Positions 1-14,500 of a stretch of DNA of 64,000 nt are shown one piece after another. Below the pieces are notes generated by a model. The model was given only the letters and a program-made list of their open reading frames with translations. It was not told where the DNA came from and did no database searches. Both the position numbers and the translations under genes were made by a program. The stretch is taken from positions 2,562,081 through 2,626,080 of the forward strand of contig CM055113.1 of NCBI GenBank assembly GCA_029204225.1, read 5' to 3'. The DNA is from Diphasiastrum complanatum. Lineage: Eukaryota > Streptophyta > Lycopodiopsida > Lycopodiales > Lycopodiaceae. Position 1 is the first letter of the stretch; every line of letters begins with the position of its first letter.

Positions 1-1222
1 TGTAACGGCTCCAAGAGATACAAACCAATCAGCACCAAAGATAAGATCATAACGCTCCATAGGAATAATGTAAAGATCTGTCTGTCCAGAAAAATCTCCA
101 ATGTGGTATGGTAAACGCTGAAACATCTGAGAACTAGGAAAAGAATGGGAACTGGTAACCTCAACTGTGAGAGGCTGTGAAGCAGGAATAGGTGAAGCAC
201 GTATCCGACGAGTGATATAACTGCTAATAAAAGAATGAGTGCTACCAGTATCAACTAATGCAATATACTCACGACCTGTAATACGTACACGTAACCGAAT
301 GGAATGAGGACCAGGACGCCTTGTCCAAGTAGCATAGGCAAGCTGAGCATGGCAAGTAGCAGGAAGTAAATTAGTGGAAGGCTCAGAGGATAGGTCAGGC
401 TCATCAAAAATATGAATGTAGATATCAGAATCATCTGGAGTAGCCCTCATGGTAAAAAACAACAATAGTAGTAGGGAGAGGCTGATGGCAATCACGGGCA
501 AAATGGTCAGGACTCTTACAATGAAAGCAAAGACGCTGCTGCTGAAGGTCAGCGAACTCTGTAGACGTGTAACGTCGGACAAAAGAAGGTCGAGGAGTCG
601 GAGGACAAGGAGACGAAGAGACAATGGAGAGAGCTAGAATAGAAGGGGCAGCTGTAGGGGTGGACGCAGCGGGAAAAGATGAAGCAAAAGGATGGGGTCG
701 GGAGAAGCGGGAAGGAAGAGTGTCAGAGTACTTATGCTGTAAAGTACTGGCAAGAGACATTGCCTCAACAAGTGTGGGAGGATAGAAGGAAAAAGGATCA
801 TAACATAAAGCACCACGAAGCCTAGCAATGTAACGAGAAATAAGCTCAATGGGCTGTAGATCTATGAAAAGATAAGAAAACTCCATAAACTGATCTGTAT
901 AAGAAGCAAGATCACTGGTCTGAGTGAGACTACGGAATGTATCACGTTGGCGGTCGAGCCACTGAGAGTCAATCATAGCACGACGGAGGTCACGGCGAAA
1001 AGTATGCCATAGATGGAGCCCTTCCCGATCAGGATCAGCTCTATAAACTCGCCATGTGGTCCATCTAAATGTAAAGCAGCCAACTGGATCTTTTGAGGAT
1101 CAGTCTTAGGGTAGATCTGAAAATATGTGTCAAGCTTAGCAAACCAATTCTCTAATAAGTTCCCGTTAGAGGAACCAGAATAGGTAGCAAGCTGTACCCT
1201 ATCACGAAAGTCTTGAATTTGA
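1..1222 (-). pseudogene. Ty3/gypsy gag and protease fragment, cut by the window edge
   Basis: Read on the minus strand from about 1222, a retrotransposon gag frame begins (QDFRDRVQLATYSGSS, then LLENWFAKLDTYFQIYPKTD). It shifts frame near 980-1010 and continues as an open frame at 976-431 that ends in an intact CX2CX4HX4C zinc knuckle (CFHCKSPDHFARDC). An overlapping frame from about 450 runs open to position 1 and carries the retropepsin motif ALVDTGSTHSFIS, about 60 codons after it starts. Gag coats element RNA and the protease matures Gag-Pol; this order fits Ty3/gypsy. The frame break inside gag argues for a dead copy. RT and integrase, if present, lie beyond position 1. Confidence 0.8.
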
Positions 1223-1234
1223 TGATTGCTCTTG

Positions 1235-2120
1235 ACTCTGTGTAGGCTTTTGAATCAATGTGAACTGCTTAGAGCTTTTCTTCTTCTATCGCTTTGAGCC
1301 TTTGTTGACATATAGAGCATGAGATGATAAAGTTGAAGAGGTGTCTTGACTTCTTCGATTATCTTCCTACAACAACATAGTGATAACTCTAGTGAGAGTT
1401 AAATCTGAGTGTGTTGATATTATCATTACCCAGTTTTCATATATAGAAGGCAAGCTTGATAGCAATGTCATGATTGCATTTTGATTGTCGATGGATGATC
1501 TGACAACTGCCACCTACTGCAAGAGATTCTTGAACTGGTTAACGTGATTCTGAAGTGAATCACCATTTGACATCTTGAGTGTGATGAATTTTTTGCTGAG
1601 ATGCAACTTGGAAGTCACGTCTCTCACATCATATAGTCAGTCCAGGATGTCCCATACTACTTTCAAAATTTGAGCTTCAGATATGTGGCCAATCTGAGTA
1701 TCTGATATATTGAGTATCAAAAGCACCACAGCTTTACCATTCTTCGATTTCCACTTTTGAGTCGTATGTGTCGTCTTCAAGCTTCAATTCGATACCTGTG
1801 ACAACATCCCACAACTCGTTGGCGATTAGCAAGCTCATCATCTTAAATTTTCACAAATAGTAATTGGATCCATTAGGCTTGTCTACAATGAGACTAGCTT
1901 TGTTTTGAGAATCCATCTGGAAGTTAGCTTGTCGATAAAACGATGACTTAAGAATGATACAGTGTGACGTTACAATTGGAAATCCATTATCTGATACTAA
2001 AATTTGATACCACCCTCTTGAAGATTAAGAGCAAGTGTGCTCTGATAATAGTTATTGCTTTGATACTATGAAAAATATCAAATATTAGAGCTATAATACC
2101 ATGAAGGATATATAATAGTA
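1235..2120 (-). pseudogene. Ty1/copia gag remnant
   Basis: Minus-strand translation gives a copia-type gag (UBN2-like) with stops: KLHLSKKFITLKMSNGDSL, HVNQFKNLL, and LLSSLPSIYENWVMIISTHS. It sits directly downstream of a copia primer-binding site and LTR (2121-2899), as the 5' part of a minus-strand copia element should. It stops near 1235, where a different family (Ty3/gypsy gag) begins, so the rest of the element is missing. Several in-frame stops show it is not functional. Confidence 0.7.
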
Positions 2121-2136
2121 CAGCTCTGATACCATG
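2057..2136 (-). repeat. 33-bp tandem repeat of the copia primer-binding-site region
   Basis: Two 33-bp units begin at 2057 (gctttgatactatgaa) and 2090 (gctataataccatgaa), followed by the true PBS unit at 2123 (gctctgataccatg). A further partial copy (gctctgataatag) lies at about 2039. The last unit, read on the minus strand as TGGTATCAGAGC, is the usual plant copia PBS complementary to initiator tRNA-Met. Confidence 0.65.
2121..2134 (-). promoter_or_regulatory. Copia primer-binding site (initiator tRNA-Met type)
   Basis: On the minus strand this reads TGGTATCAGAGCTG, directly after the end of the LTR (...CCAACA). The complement of the 3' end of initiator tRNA-Met is the standard minus-strand primer site in plant copia elements. 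It sets the element's orientation as minus. Confidence 0.75.
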
Positions 2137-2899
2137 TTGGAAGAAGGAAATAGGAATCGATAGTGATTAAGTCAAAAATGAAAGACGCACTATCGCACGC
2201 AGCAGAATGATCCTTCTACCGATGCATGACTATGCCTATCATTAATCAAAGACAATCGTCACGTTTGATCTTTAGCAACTAACTTTGAAATCATTAGCGC
2301 TAAGGTGATTTCATAGCCAAACAATCACAAAGTGAAGAATATTGCAGCAACAGACAGAATGATAATAGATTTATCAGTTACTGATAACTACAGAGAAGCA
2401 TGCATACGTTCTAACATAATACTGAATGCAATAAGAAGATGGATAGATTCAGTAAGTAGCATGTACAAAGTCAGATGATGATGAGCACAAAACAATAGAG
2501 GATGTAACTATGTACTATAAACTATCTCTGAATAACTGATAACTTTGTCTGATGCACTTCTGCTGATAAGCAATAAGCGCTAAATGACAATTCTCAAAAA
2601 GAACACTAATAGAACTCTATGAGTCCTTCTATGATTTACTCTGTATATCTTTCTTCTATAATGAGCAGCTATATATACTAAAGCAATCTAAGCCTATTCA
2701 ATTAGGTAAGCTTAATTAGGTCGTATGCCGCATTTGACAACTAGCCAATGTGTTGTCATCCATTCAATAAGGCCTTCCCAAAATTTTACTTGCAAAACGG
2801 TTAGGGCAAGTCGTAACCTTCATAACAAGTGAAAACAGTAACTATTAGTTATAACCATTGTACCTCCTATTGATGTATGCCACATCTTACTTCTTCACA
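2135..2899 (-). repeat. Solo-side 5' LTR of the truncated minus-strand copia element
   Basis: The plus-strand sequence starts TGTTGGAAG right beside the PBS and appears to end ...TTCTTCACA, giving TG...CA ends. A TATATATA stretch near 2670 read on the minus strand could be the LTR promoter. The distal boundary is a guess, because the partner LTR is not in the window. No coding frame is seen. Confidence 0.5.
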
Positions 2900-5800
2900 A
2901 GAATGGAGATTATAGAGCTAGATTTGGGCATCCTATACTTTGGGTATATGTTTATTAGCATTGGCTTTTATGCATGTTACTACTTTGTGCAAACAACTTA
3001 TTCGTCAGTCAAGATTGGGTGAGTTACAAAAGGCTGCATTTTGTTGTGTCACTTGTAGATCATATAAGGTAGTTGTTAGGGCTAGCAAGCTTAATCCTTA
3101 CTTGGAGCTGGTAAAATACAATGTTCAATTTGGTTGAGATCACCTCATTCGAAGACAGTTTTTTTACTCTACAAATCAAGTTGTCGATTGCTAGTGAGGA
3201 TTAGGTGCTAAAAGTTACCTTCTGGCTATCAATATTCCATTATTTCTACTTCAGCCCTACTTGAGAATGAAATATTAATTTGTAGCATTATACATATGAT
3301 TTGTCTTGTTAATATTGAAAAGTGTGTGACATTGTCTTTTCACTATATTTTCCTTTCAATCTATATTGTTTGTATCCATTTGCATTTCACTTTAAAGAAA
3401 ACAAATTTATTGACAACCCAAAAGATGAACAAAGTCAATTAGCTACATGACTGAGCTAAGTGCCATCGTGAGTTGATAGTTAGAGCATGCTATAGTAGGC
3501 CTCAAACTCATGAATAAAACATAAATCACAATGACTCATGCTCACATTCTCATAGGGTTGGGTGTTGAAGCGTGTAATCTTCTTTGAACACTAGCTCAAG
3601 GTGACATTTAGTTTCACTCATAGCTACATTTAATCTAAGATTTAGATTGATTCAAGATTTATTTACCTCATTTGAGGAAAAAATAAAAATAATTGACTAC
3701 AAGTCAAATAGCAAAGATAACATATAAATAAACTTATGACTCAGAGATAAATCTAATTAGTTGTCAATGTTTTTGCAAATTAGTGAAGCCTGGTTGGTTG
3801 AAGTGGAAGTATTATTTGAGGCTTGAAAATTTCAAAATAAAGTTAGAATTGAGAAAAGGAGTGAAATTGGTACATGTTGAAGTTCAATATGCTAACATGA
3901 ACAAGAAGCCTGACGAAGGGACCCTTCCTCCACGTAATTTCTTTTTTTACTTTTTTTTTTTCCTTCTTTTTTCTGCTGTAAAATTTGTGCATTAAAAAAA
4001 TTTGCAATACTTTTTTCTTGTCCTACAGATTTTGCTCTCGAAGATGCCAAAATTTCCTTAAAAAGTTTAAAAGATATCACAAAATTGCAAGTTGATGGAG
4101 AATAAAAAACAACAAAAATTAATCCAAAGGTGAAATGCAACAAATTATTTAAAGCCATAAAATGCTTCAAAGTGAATTGAAAGTCATTGAGATTATGAAT
4201 GAGAACAATGCTAAAAGGTAGATATAGACAATATGAAACTTCAAGTTGAAGTGCAAGTCAAAAGAAAGGCCTAAAAGGTAAAAGACAATTCACGTGAAGT
4301 GCCTAGTGAGCTCAAGCATTTGAAGTTTGTAAGGCTTCATAATAAAGTGTGAGACAAGTAAGAGCATTTAAACCAAAAGTAGTTCACAAGAAAGGGACAA
4401 TCATAATTTTAGGTTTGAAATCTTGAGAAACAATACCAATCAATGCAATTATCTTAAATTAAATAGAAAGAAGCATTTAAAAAATGACGCCCAAGTCATA
4501 TTTTGAAGGGCACAATAGATCAAGATAGGGTGCTAACTAGTTGAACGAGATGGAAGGTCGGTCAAACTAATCTTCATGTTCTTAAGATTTGAGTTATTTT
4601 TTGTGTATGTACTATGTGGGTGATTTGAGTTGACTCTTGATCTCAAATAGATAGTCTTCGCCATCCCAACACTTATTGGAGTCCATAATTTCAATTTAAA
4701 TCAACGTGTATCGCTTATCCACAATTCCAATGTGTAAAGTTGTTGGTAAGACTATGCACATCCGTTTAGATGACTCAACAATAAAAATGAAGGACAAAAT
4801 CTCTAGAAAGCCATTGAACATCCCAAATATATCAAAGGCACCAAAGCTACTCAATTACATTTCCAAATACCTAAAAATGCTATAAAAATATATTCATTTT
4901 AAAAATTACACCTACAATCATAAGGCTTATCAAGTTCTCTCCTAGCATGGAGAATTGGAGGTGTGGTGGCCCAACATTCTACATCTAAAGCATGACTTTG
5001 AAAAGCCCTATGATTTTGAGCATCAACATCATATTATCTAACCAATCATAAATATCTCAAAATTTTCTCTTAACTTCTAGAGAGCTAATAATTTGAGACA
5101 CATTTAATTTTGAACGACCTTCATATTTCTAGAGAGTATGTAGGGTGCAAGAATCTAAAACATTCAACTAGAGCATTATATCATTTCATCTAAACAAAAA
5201 ATGTGAAATTAATTGCAAGAATTGTAGATTTTTGGATTATGAATAATAAGGTCTTTCGAATGCTTGGTTATATAATGCTTCACATTGATTAAAGTAGACA
5301 TATAAAAACACAAGATCTTTACTGTCAATTTTCATTGATAACATGATGACATAGAAATTAATTTTGAGGCCATGAATTTAACAAGAACAAAATGGGGAGG
5401 ATATATATGCCAATTATAGAAGAATTTACTTTAAAATTTCATTAAAAATATGATAAAAAGAAAGTTTTACAATATTTTAGCCACAAGTGCTTGCCATAAT
5501 GCATTGAGAATCATAAATTGCCAACTATTGTTGATAGATTACCTCTTTCACTATGAATAATTTTCCACTTGAAGAACCCTTTTGATAACCCTTTAGAGTT
5601 GCTTCGAGTAAATTTACTTAGCACTATCGATTATTCATCTAATCTTCATCTCTTAGATGGAAAAACACTTATCTTGAAAGCCAAGATGTAGAGCTCAAGT
5701 TCAATATTGAATTCACATTTCCTACTCCATTTGAGAAACTACCTTATCAAGACTAGTACCTCCATGGCTTCCTTCTCCATGATTCATCAAAAAATCTTTT

Positions 5801-8140
5801 CAAAATACCAAGGAGATTTTTGCTTAGATCTTGAAAATAAACAATGACAATTTGTTTTTCTATTTTTTGCTTGAAATACTTTGAATACGATTTCCATGTA
5901 GCTCTTGCTTGATTTTGTCTATTAGTTTTGCTTATTATAAGAACCTGTAAACTTATTTTCATCTAAGATAACTTTAAATTCAGGTGTTTAGAATGTTTCA
6001 CCTATGGTGCCACTTATTGTGCCATGCTAACAAAGAGGGAAAATATATTTTAAAATCGTTTTACTACAAAGTAGCAACTTTGATATAATTGTAAGATAAA
6101 AAAAATAAGGTCCTAGTAGAAATTTTGCTTTGATGTGAAATCTCCTTAAAAAATCCCAACTTGAAAGTTTATTTTACCCACATTGTTGCACCTTGATTAA
6201 AATGAGGCTAGAATGCTTGAGTTCCAAAGTAAGTATCATATCCCAATTTATTTCTTTGATGTGGATATTATGCAAGTAAAGTTAGGACTAAAAGTGGTTA
6301 GACTTTAGTAAGATTAGACTAAAATGCCAGCTCATAATTTGTGGCATCCATCATATGTATATACTAGTTACGAAAAGACCTATTAGCTTGCTAGTGAGTT
6401 ACTAATTCAAACATGACCAAAATTAATGATGACATGACGTAAGAGTATGGCAACATTGATAGCATAATGTGTTGGACATCATTACGATGTCATATTTCAA
6501 CATTAAAAAGATTGTTGGTGTTGCCTAATTTTATAGAATATTACATAGCAATCTCGTAAAGTTCATAAGGTGAAATAAATATTCATATGATGTACATTAC
6601 ATGTCTCTTGTAACATCAAAGAAGGTAAAGTATCTTGCTGAAACCTAAATATTATTTAGTGGGGCCAATCTCAATTGATGTGAAGATGACAAAGCACATC
6701 CTTGCATTACATCTCACCTTTCACAACTCAATGTCCTTCTTTATACACACGCACAATCACAAACTTAAAAAGAGAATCCTTCTGGTTTCACTTTTGCTAA
6801 TGATATTTGTTTATCATATTAGCTCACAAAATAATGTGGGACATCCAATTGTGTCATTTGTTTTATAGAATGAGCTTAGAGAATAACTTTTTTGAAGAAC
6901 AATACATGAAAATTTAAAAGAATAGATGGTCAAAGAGGTCTTCCATTAATCTCTGTGTGACAACAATCAACTGATGTACACAAATGGTCCACTTTAGGTG
7001 GCAAGTACTATGACTAGTTTGAATTGAAGTGATTGAGGTAAGACATTTGTAATACTTCTGTAGCAAGCAATTATATCTAATAACAATCATTCAATATTGT
7101 TGACAATGGCAAGTCCTAATAAAAAGAAACCACAATTAGAAAATAGGAATCTTGCATGGTGAAGTGAAGATCTAGTCTATGTGATGACGTTGGTATATCT
7201 AGACAAAGTACTAACTCTGGTTGATTTAAGATATTGATAATGTTCTCAATATGAATTATTATGAGGTGCCAAGTTTGATGACATAATGTACAATTGAAAA
7301 AATACTCAAGTTTTCACTAACAAGTTACTCAATTTTAACCCCTCAAGGGTTGAGACATGTGCATTGAAGTTGAGTTGGCATGAGACATTCTTTACATATA
7401 TCAATCAAACAACACTTCTTAGAAATATTTTGTGTGGCTTACTAGCTCAAATCCATCCCATATATTGTCTTATATCATGTAAATGTTGTACAATTGTGAA
7501 TATTCATAAATTGATGCTTTAGTCCATGTGAATAACAATGAAAGTTTGTGAATGAATATGGTTTTGTGACTTGGCAAGGCTTTTCTAAAAGAAAGAGTAC
7601 ATTGTAGCTAGAACCTAAGAGCTATGTATAGAAAAGAATGCCTAGTAAGTAGCTTTTGAGTTTGGAATGCAATAGCATTCCATCTTAAACTTAAAACTCC
7701 ACTCTCTTGCATCATTTAATATGGTCATGTGTGGGATTTCTTCAATCCATATAATCAAGCACTACCACTTGATGCAAAATAGAGTGCAAAGAAACTGTGT
7801 AAAGTATGAGAGCTTACATTTTGCTTGTTGATATTCTCGGTGCTTAAAGGGATGGAACCTTGGATTGGCTTGAAGTCATTAAAAAAAATTCTAGCTCCAA
7901 AAGGGCCTTGTAAGAAATACAATTAGGCGAGAGAATCTCATCGACTTTTCATTATTCAGTTCAATTTTTGGTCAATCTGATATGTGCTAGTGTCTTAACC
8001 CTATTGGTAGCATTGGTAGTCAACTGAAGGTTATTAAGTGAGCAAGGTACAAATTTCAAGCTAGTTGAAATGTTCTAATCTTGTATTCTACTTACATAGT
8101 ACATAGATCTAATTTTATTTATGATTTATTTGCATAATTT
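2900..8140. other. AT-rich intergenic DNA, nothing recognised
   Basis: About 5.2 kb of AT-rich sequence holding only short open frames (60-92 codons) without recognisable domains. I see no RNA gene, no clear LTR pair and no tandem array. It probably consists of old degraded repeats, but nothing in it can be assigned. Confidence 0.5.
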
Positions 8141-8149
8141 ATCGAAATT

Positions 8150-8545
8150 GGAATATGCCTTGAGGATTAATGCATCCATTAAGGAATGTTGTTTGAACAT
8201 CCATTTGGTGAATGTCTAGATCTTCTGCAGCTACAACAACCAATAATATTCAAATAGATTGTTAATTTACCACTGGACAGAAGGTCTTAGTGTAATCTAT
8301 TCCTTACCATTTCACCACTAGTCGAGCTTCCCATCTAGATATAGATCCATCTGAGTCAAGCTTCAATTTGAAAATCCACTTCATGTCGATGATCTGTATT
8401 TGGAGAATGGTCGACAAGACTCCAGGTCTTGTTCTTCACCAAAGAATTGTACTCATGCTAAAAAATGTGTGTTTCAGAATCTTGAATAGATCTACCAAGA
8501 CCTACATGCATGAGAGTTTGCACACTACCAAATCTATGTTGATCA
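8150..8545 (-). pseudogene. Ty1/copia reverse-transcriptase remnant
   Basis: The minus strand encodes the start of a copia RT domain with several stops: EYNSLVKNKTWSLVD, then KWIFKLKLDSDGSISRWEAR, then GIDYTKTFCPVV, and finally AAEDLDIHQMDVQTTFLNG. This is the usual copia block order before the YVDD motif, which is absent here because the fragment ends first. No LTR could be tied to it. Confidence 0.8.
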
Positions 8546-8559
8546 ACTTGGATTTTAGT

Positions 8560-9360
8560 TAGCTATCAACCAAGATTTGGATCTAGGCAAGAGCTCTTGA
8601 ACACAAAAAGTAATCCATCGAAGACAAGCCATTCCCATTCACCTCCATGAAAAAACTCAGTGTTACTCAAGATTATAGAGAGAGACACACATCCTACTCT
8701 TGGATAAGAGAGAGCATTGTCATGTATGTCGACTGTACAACTTAGCATTATCTTGTAAGTGCTACATCATGCCTAACCCATCAATTTACAATAACAAGTT
8801 AGACATGATCTTTGTAACCTTGTGTATATATACAATGAATCAAAATAAAACGATGCTACAAAAAACTAGAGTTTGTTGGAGGGTTGCGGATCCCAAGGCA
8901 ACCCTAATCCTAGTTAATAAGTGAAGGGATTTGGCACCTTATGTGTGTAAGTCCAACCTGATGATCACATAGTTATTTGATTAGAAAGTTAATAAAATGA
9001 CTTTAGGCCTTTTTGCGGGACTTTTAATGTCTCAGGGCCTAAAAGTCAAGTTAGTGAATAAAATAGGGGTTCCCACCAAAATTTGTTTTCAAATTGGGTC
9101 CTCCAATTAATAAATGGATTCCCTCCACTTTTTAAATGCATAGGCTAGAATTAGCCAATAGGAATTGGGGCACCCCCGCTAGATCCTCAATCCACTATAT
9201 GAGTGGTTAATTCCAATCATTGTACATGTTCTCTCTTCATTTCAATACAAGCAGGTTGGCCCTCTTATGGAATGGATCACGCATGTCCTTGCTCTATATC
9301 TCTTTTTCTCCATCTCTCATGATTTATTTGTAATTTCTAATTGTTGGATTTGATGTTTAT
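8560..9360. other. Unassigned stretch, possible LTR debris
   Basis: There is no coding frame. A TGTTGGAGGG start near 8875 and a TATATATACAATGAATC stretch near 8826 resemble LTR pieces, but no repeat partner is present in the window and no boundary can be set. Confidence 0.3.
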
Positions 9361-10010
9361 TTGATTCTTTTTATGAGAGCAAATGTCACAAGATTCTATC
9401 GTTGTAATCCAAACGTTACTGATCTTATTGAAAAAGAACTATGGAGATTACTTGAAGCCGATTTCATCTACGAGATTGAGCATACTGAATGGGTTTCGCC
9501 AATTGTTGTCATTCCTAAGAAGAGTGGGAATATGAGAATTTGTGTGAATCTCAAAGCTTTGAACAAAGTGACGTGAAAGGATCACTTTCTGTTACCCTTT
9601 ACTAAAAGCATATTGGACCCGCCTTGCTGGAGCATAAGCCTACAATTTTTTGGATGGATTTAGTGGCTACAACCAAGTCAAGTCGCAGCTACGGATCGCC
9701 ATAAAACAACTTTTGCAATGGAATGGGGAATTATGTTTATAAAGTTATGCCATTTGGACTTTGTAACGCACCTAGTTCATTTCAAAGAGTCATGCAATTT
9801 GGACTACTTCCAAAATTTTCTTGAAATATACTTGGATGACCTCGGAGTTCATAGTGCTGATACAGACCACCTGGATTGCTTGGAGAAAGTATTTGAATGT
9901 TGTCGCAAGTACCAAATCTCCTTAAATCCAGAAAAGTGTCAAATTTGGGATACTCATGGAGTTGTCCTTGGACATGTGATGTGTTTTATAGTGTGCCTTG
10001 TTTCAATTAA
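9361..10010 (+). pseudogene. Ty3/gypsy reverse-transcriptase remnant
   Basis: Plus-strand frames give the gypsy RT block: LIEKELWRLLEADFIYEIEH, TEWVSPIVVIPKKSGNMRIC, a stop after ALNKVT, a disrupted middle (GYNQV, MPFGLC), then YLDD at 9829-9840 followed by LNPEKCQIW and VVLGHVM. The YLDD catalytic pair survives, but stops and frameshifts separate the blocks. Gag, RNase H and integrase are not recognisable next to it. The tail of the frame (10000-10050) is non-homologous. Confidence 0.85.
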
Positions 10011-10049
10011 TCTATGGATCTCAATGATAACATTGTTCTCATGTATATA

Positions 10050-11497
<1,448 letters not shown>

Positions 11498-11498
11498 G

Positions 11499-11515
11499 TG
11501 GTATCCGAGCTATGG
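11499..11515 (+). promoter_or_regulatory. Primer-binding site of element A
   Basis: TGGTATCCGAGCTATGG starts one base after the LTR. Element B has TGGTATCAAAGC at the same place. Both are variants of the initiator tRNA-Met PBS (TGGTATCAGAGC). Confidence 0.75.
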
Positions 11516-14500
11516 ATTTGCATCAATCGGAAGGTGGAGCTACTTCTTGTATTTTCTCAAATTTTGTGGATTTCTCCTTGCATGTTACTTCCCAGTGGTG
11601 GAATTGATCTCCAAGTAGGTGGCTTTTCTGAAATTTGGTTTACTTTCAGCCTAAAGATCATAATTATGGATTTTTTCCATAGATTTTGGTGGAAATCAAA
11701 GGATTTTTTATGGTTTTAGTGAAATTTTCACCTAGAATTGAAGTTTTTTGCTTGGAATTGATCATAGATACTAATGTAGTATGTTTTCCAGATTTTACTT
11801 GCTGTTTTACAGTCATTAATGATTGTATCTAATGATTGCATGATGCTTGAATAGTCAAAAGGATGATTAGATAGTGATTTTGGACCAAAAATTGGGGTTT
11901 TTGGACTAGAATGGGCTATAGCATCCATATTTGACTAGAGTAAGAGCTTTTAGTGCTTGAATGTAATGGATTTACAGGGTTTTGGATCTGATTCACTTAT
12001 TTGTGGAATTATCCCAAAAATTTTGGTCAAAATTGGTCAAAAAAACATGGTTTTTTTTATGATTTTTGGACAAATTTTGTGATAGATCTCAAAATTCTTA
12101 GCCAATAGTTGTAGGCACGTTTTCAAAGGTGTAATTAAGCTTTGCTAAGGCTTTTATGAATTTTGATTAGGATTGGACACCATTAGGGGGCTCAAAGCAT
12201 CAAAAAATAGTGTATTTTTGGTGATTTTTGGGCATGAATACCTACCAAATGGGGGTTTGATCCTATTGCTTCTCATTACAAGCTTAAAGATATAGGGATT
12301 TCATCTGTTTTGAGCCATCATGCATCCAATTTGGATAGGTGAGCATTAGACACCATCATGTTGAAGTTTTGCCTGTTGAATGAAGCCAAAAATGCAGTTT
12401 TTGCATGATCTAAGCTTATGATTGCTTGTTGGACCTGTTAGAAGCTTCTATGCCTCTCTAATGGACCTTAGTAGAGTTCTTGTAGCCTTTTATTGGATGG
12501 TTATTGGGCTGGAGTTGAATTTTTTATGATACCACCTACAAAAAGTGTGCCCTCCTACCTAATTTTCTGTCATTTATAGGTCGCACGGGTGAAGCCTAGG
12601 TGGAAGGGTGATGTGGCAAGTGCCTTGTATACCCAGTCTCCCTCCATACTGTGCTTTACAGCGACCAATTTGGTTTCATGTAGAAAAAGTTATGGTTGTC
12701 TAAAGTTTGGCAATTTTTGAACTAAAGTTTGCAAAATTTTGGAAATGTTCTGATGCATGCGTACTTGTAACTCAGTGTAGTGATTGTCTATTGATGGAAA
12801 TGTATGGATAGACCTGTATGCATGCTTGGAGCATGTTGCATGCATAATGAGTAGATTGATCAGATGATTTCTTGCATGAAACTATTTTTGGTAATTCTAG
12901 ATCAAAAAGATAATTTCCTAGTGTCTAGGCTATTTCAGGAAATTTCTTCATTTTTATGAAAAAGTCAGTGCATGTCAAGTTTGTTGCATGCAGATTGTTT
13001 CAAAACGATTTTGATATGTGATAGTGCCTATGAATTTAATAGATCGATCTTCTTAATCGATTTTCACAGTTGGCCCATTTCGAACTGATTTCGAAAATCC
13101 CAGTGCTAATTTCCCAGGTTTCTTGGCAATTTATGTAAAAATTGATTTTTTTATTGAAATCACTACATGTCATGTCTAATGCATGTCGGAGGTTTCGAAA
13201 TCTTTCCAGTATGTGATGGTAACTGTGAAACTGTCAAGTCGATGTTTGATCGATTTTCAGAGTTTAGGTCCATATTGAATGGAAATTGAAAATCCCAGTT
13301 TACGTAAAATTTGAAAAAACCATGGATGTTTTCGATTTGTTCAAATTCATTGGTTATTGATCAAATGGAAATGGCTTGTAAAGTGAATGATCTTATTGAG
13401 TTGAAATCAATCAGTTCTATAAGGTCATTGTACCCTTCACTTTTAGTTGAAGATTTTGTGAATCTGTCAATTAAGGAGCATTTCTTGTTTTAGGGATTAA
13501 TAAAGACCAAGAATAACGTAAATCTAGTTGGAACAGCTTGTATGTTGATCCATAAGGGGATTTGCTAGGATTTAAGTGTGGCACTTAATGATTGAACAAT
13601 CAAAACTGTCAAGTTGATTAGTGTTAAAGTTACTGAAACCAAATTGAACTTTTTCCTAGTACAAATTTGGGGTATTTTAACCTGAACCATTTTTGGAAGG
13701 GAGAAAAAAGTGGAAGTTTGAGTAGTAGATGATTGGTGGTCTTAGTGATCTAGTTATTTTATTTACATTCAATTCCTGAAGTTTAACTAAGTGCAAGTGT
13801 GAATAACAATTGGGAATTGTGAATTAGAATTTCAAGAAATCGATGATTCTAAGGGAAAAGTAGTGGCAAGACTGATAATCCATTTATGGAACCATCTCTG
13901 TTTTGCAATTAGATTTGGATCTTGCAAGGTAAAGCAAATGGAAGGTTTTCCATACAGGAATCTAGTAATTTGAATTCTTTCTGGTTATAGAGTATTTCTC
14001 TATAATGACTGTAACAACCAAGATAGTTCTAACCTGTTAAAAAATTTAAGTTCTTTTTACCAATTCTGAAATAGATATTGGATATCTAAGACAATATAGT
14101 ATTCGATTTTGTGAACTCTATCTTTCTTTTGGGTTAAGAAATACATTTAAGACATTTCAATTGTTCTTGGATGATACATTTTGTTTTGTCCAGGCTGGGT
14201 ACAATGTGAAATGGTATTCTTCGAGTAACACTTAAGGAGCATGAGGGATTTCAATCGTTAGAAATATCTCCTGGAATTGGTTGTGATTCTGATCCTATAG
14301 TTGAATATAGGATAGCCAAATAGTCTTTTTTGACTTTGTGGGCAAAACAGTTCTAGATGCAGAGGATTCTTGGAGGAAAAGTTGGTGGTATGGGACATCA
14401 GTGAATCCAAAGGAGATTTATTGGGTAAGAATGATCTGTATACCGATGGTTAGTGATTGTTGTAATGGTAATACTAACAAAGTCCATTGGTTTTTGCTGA

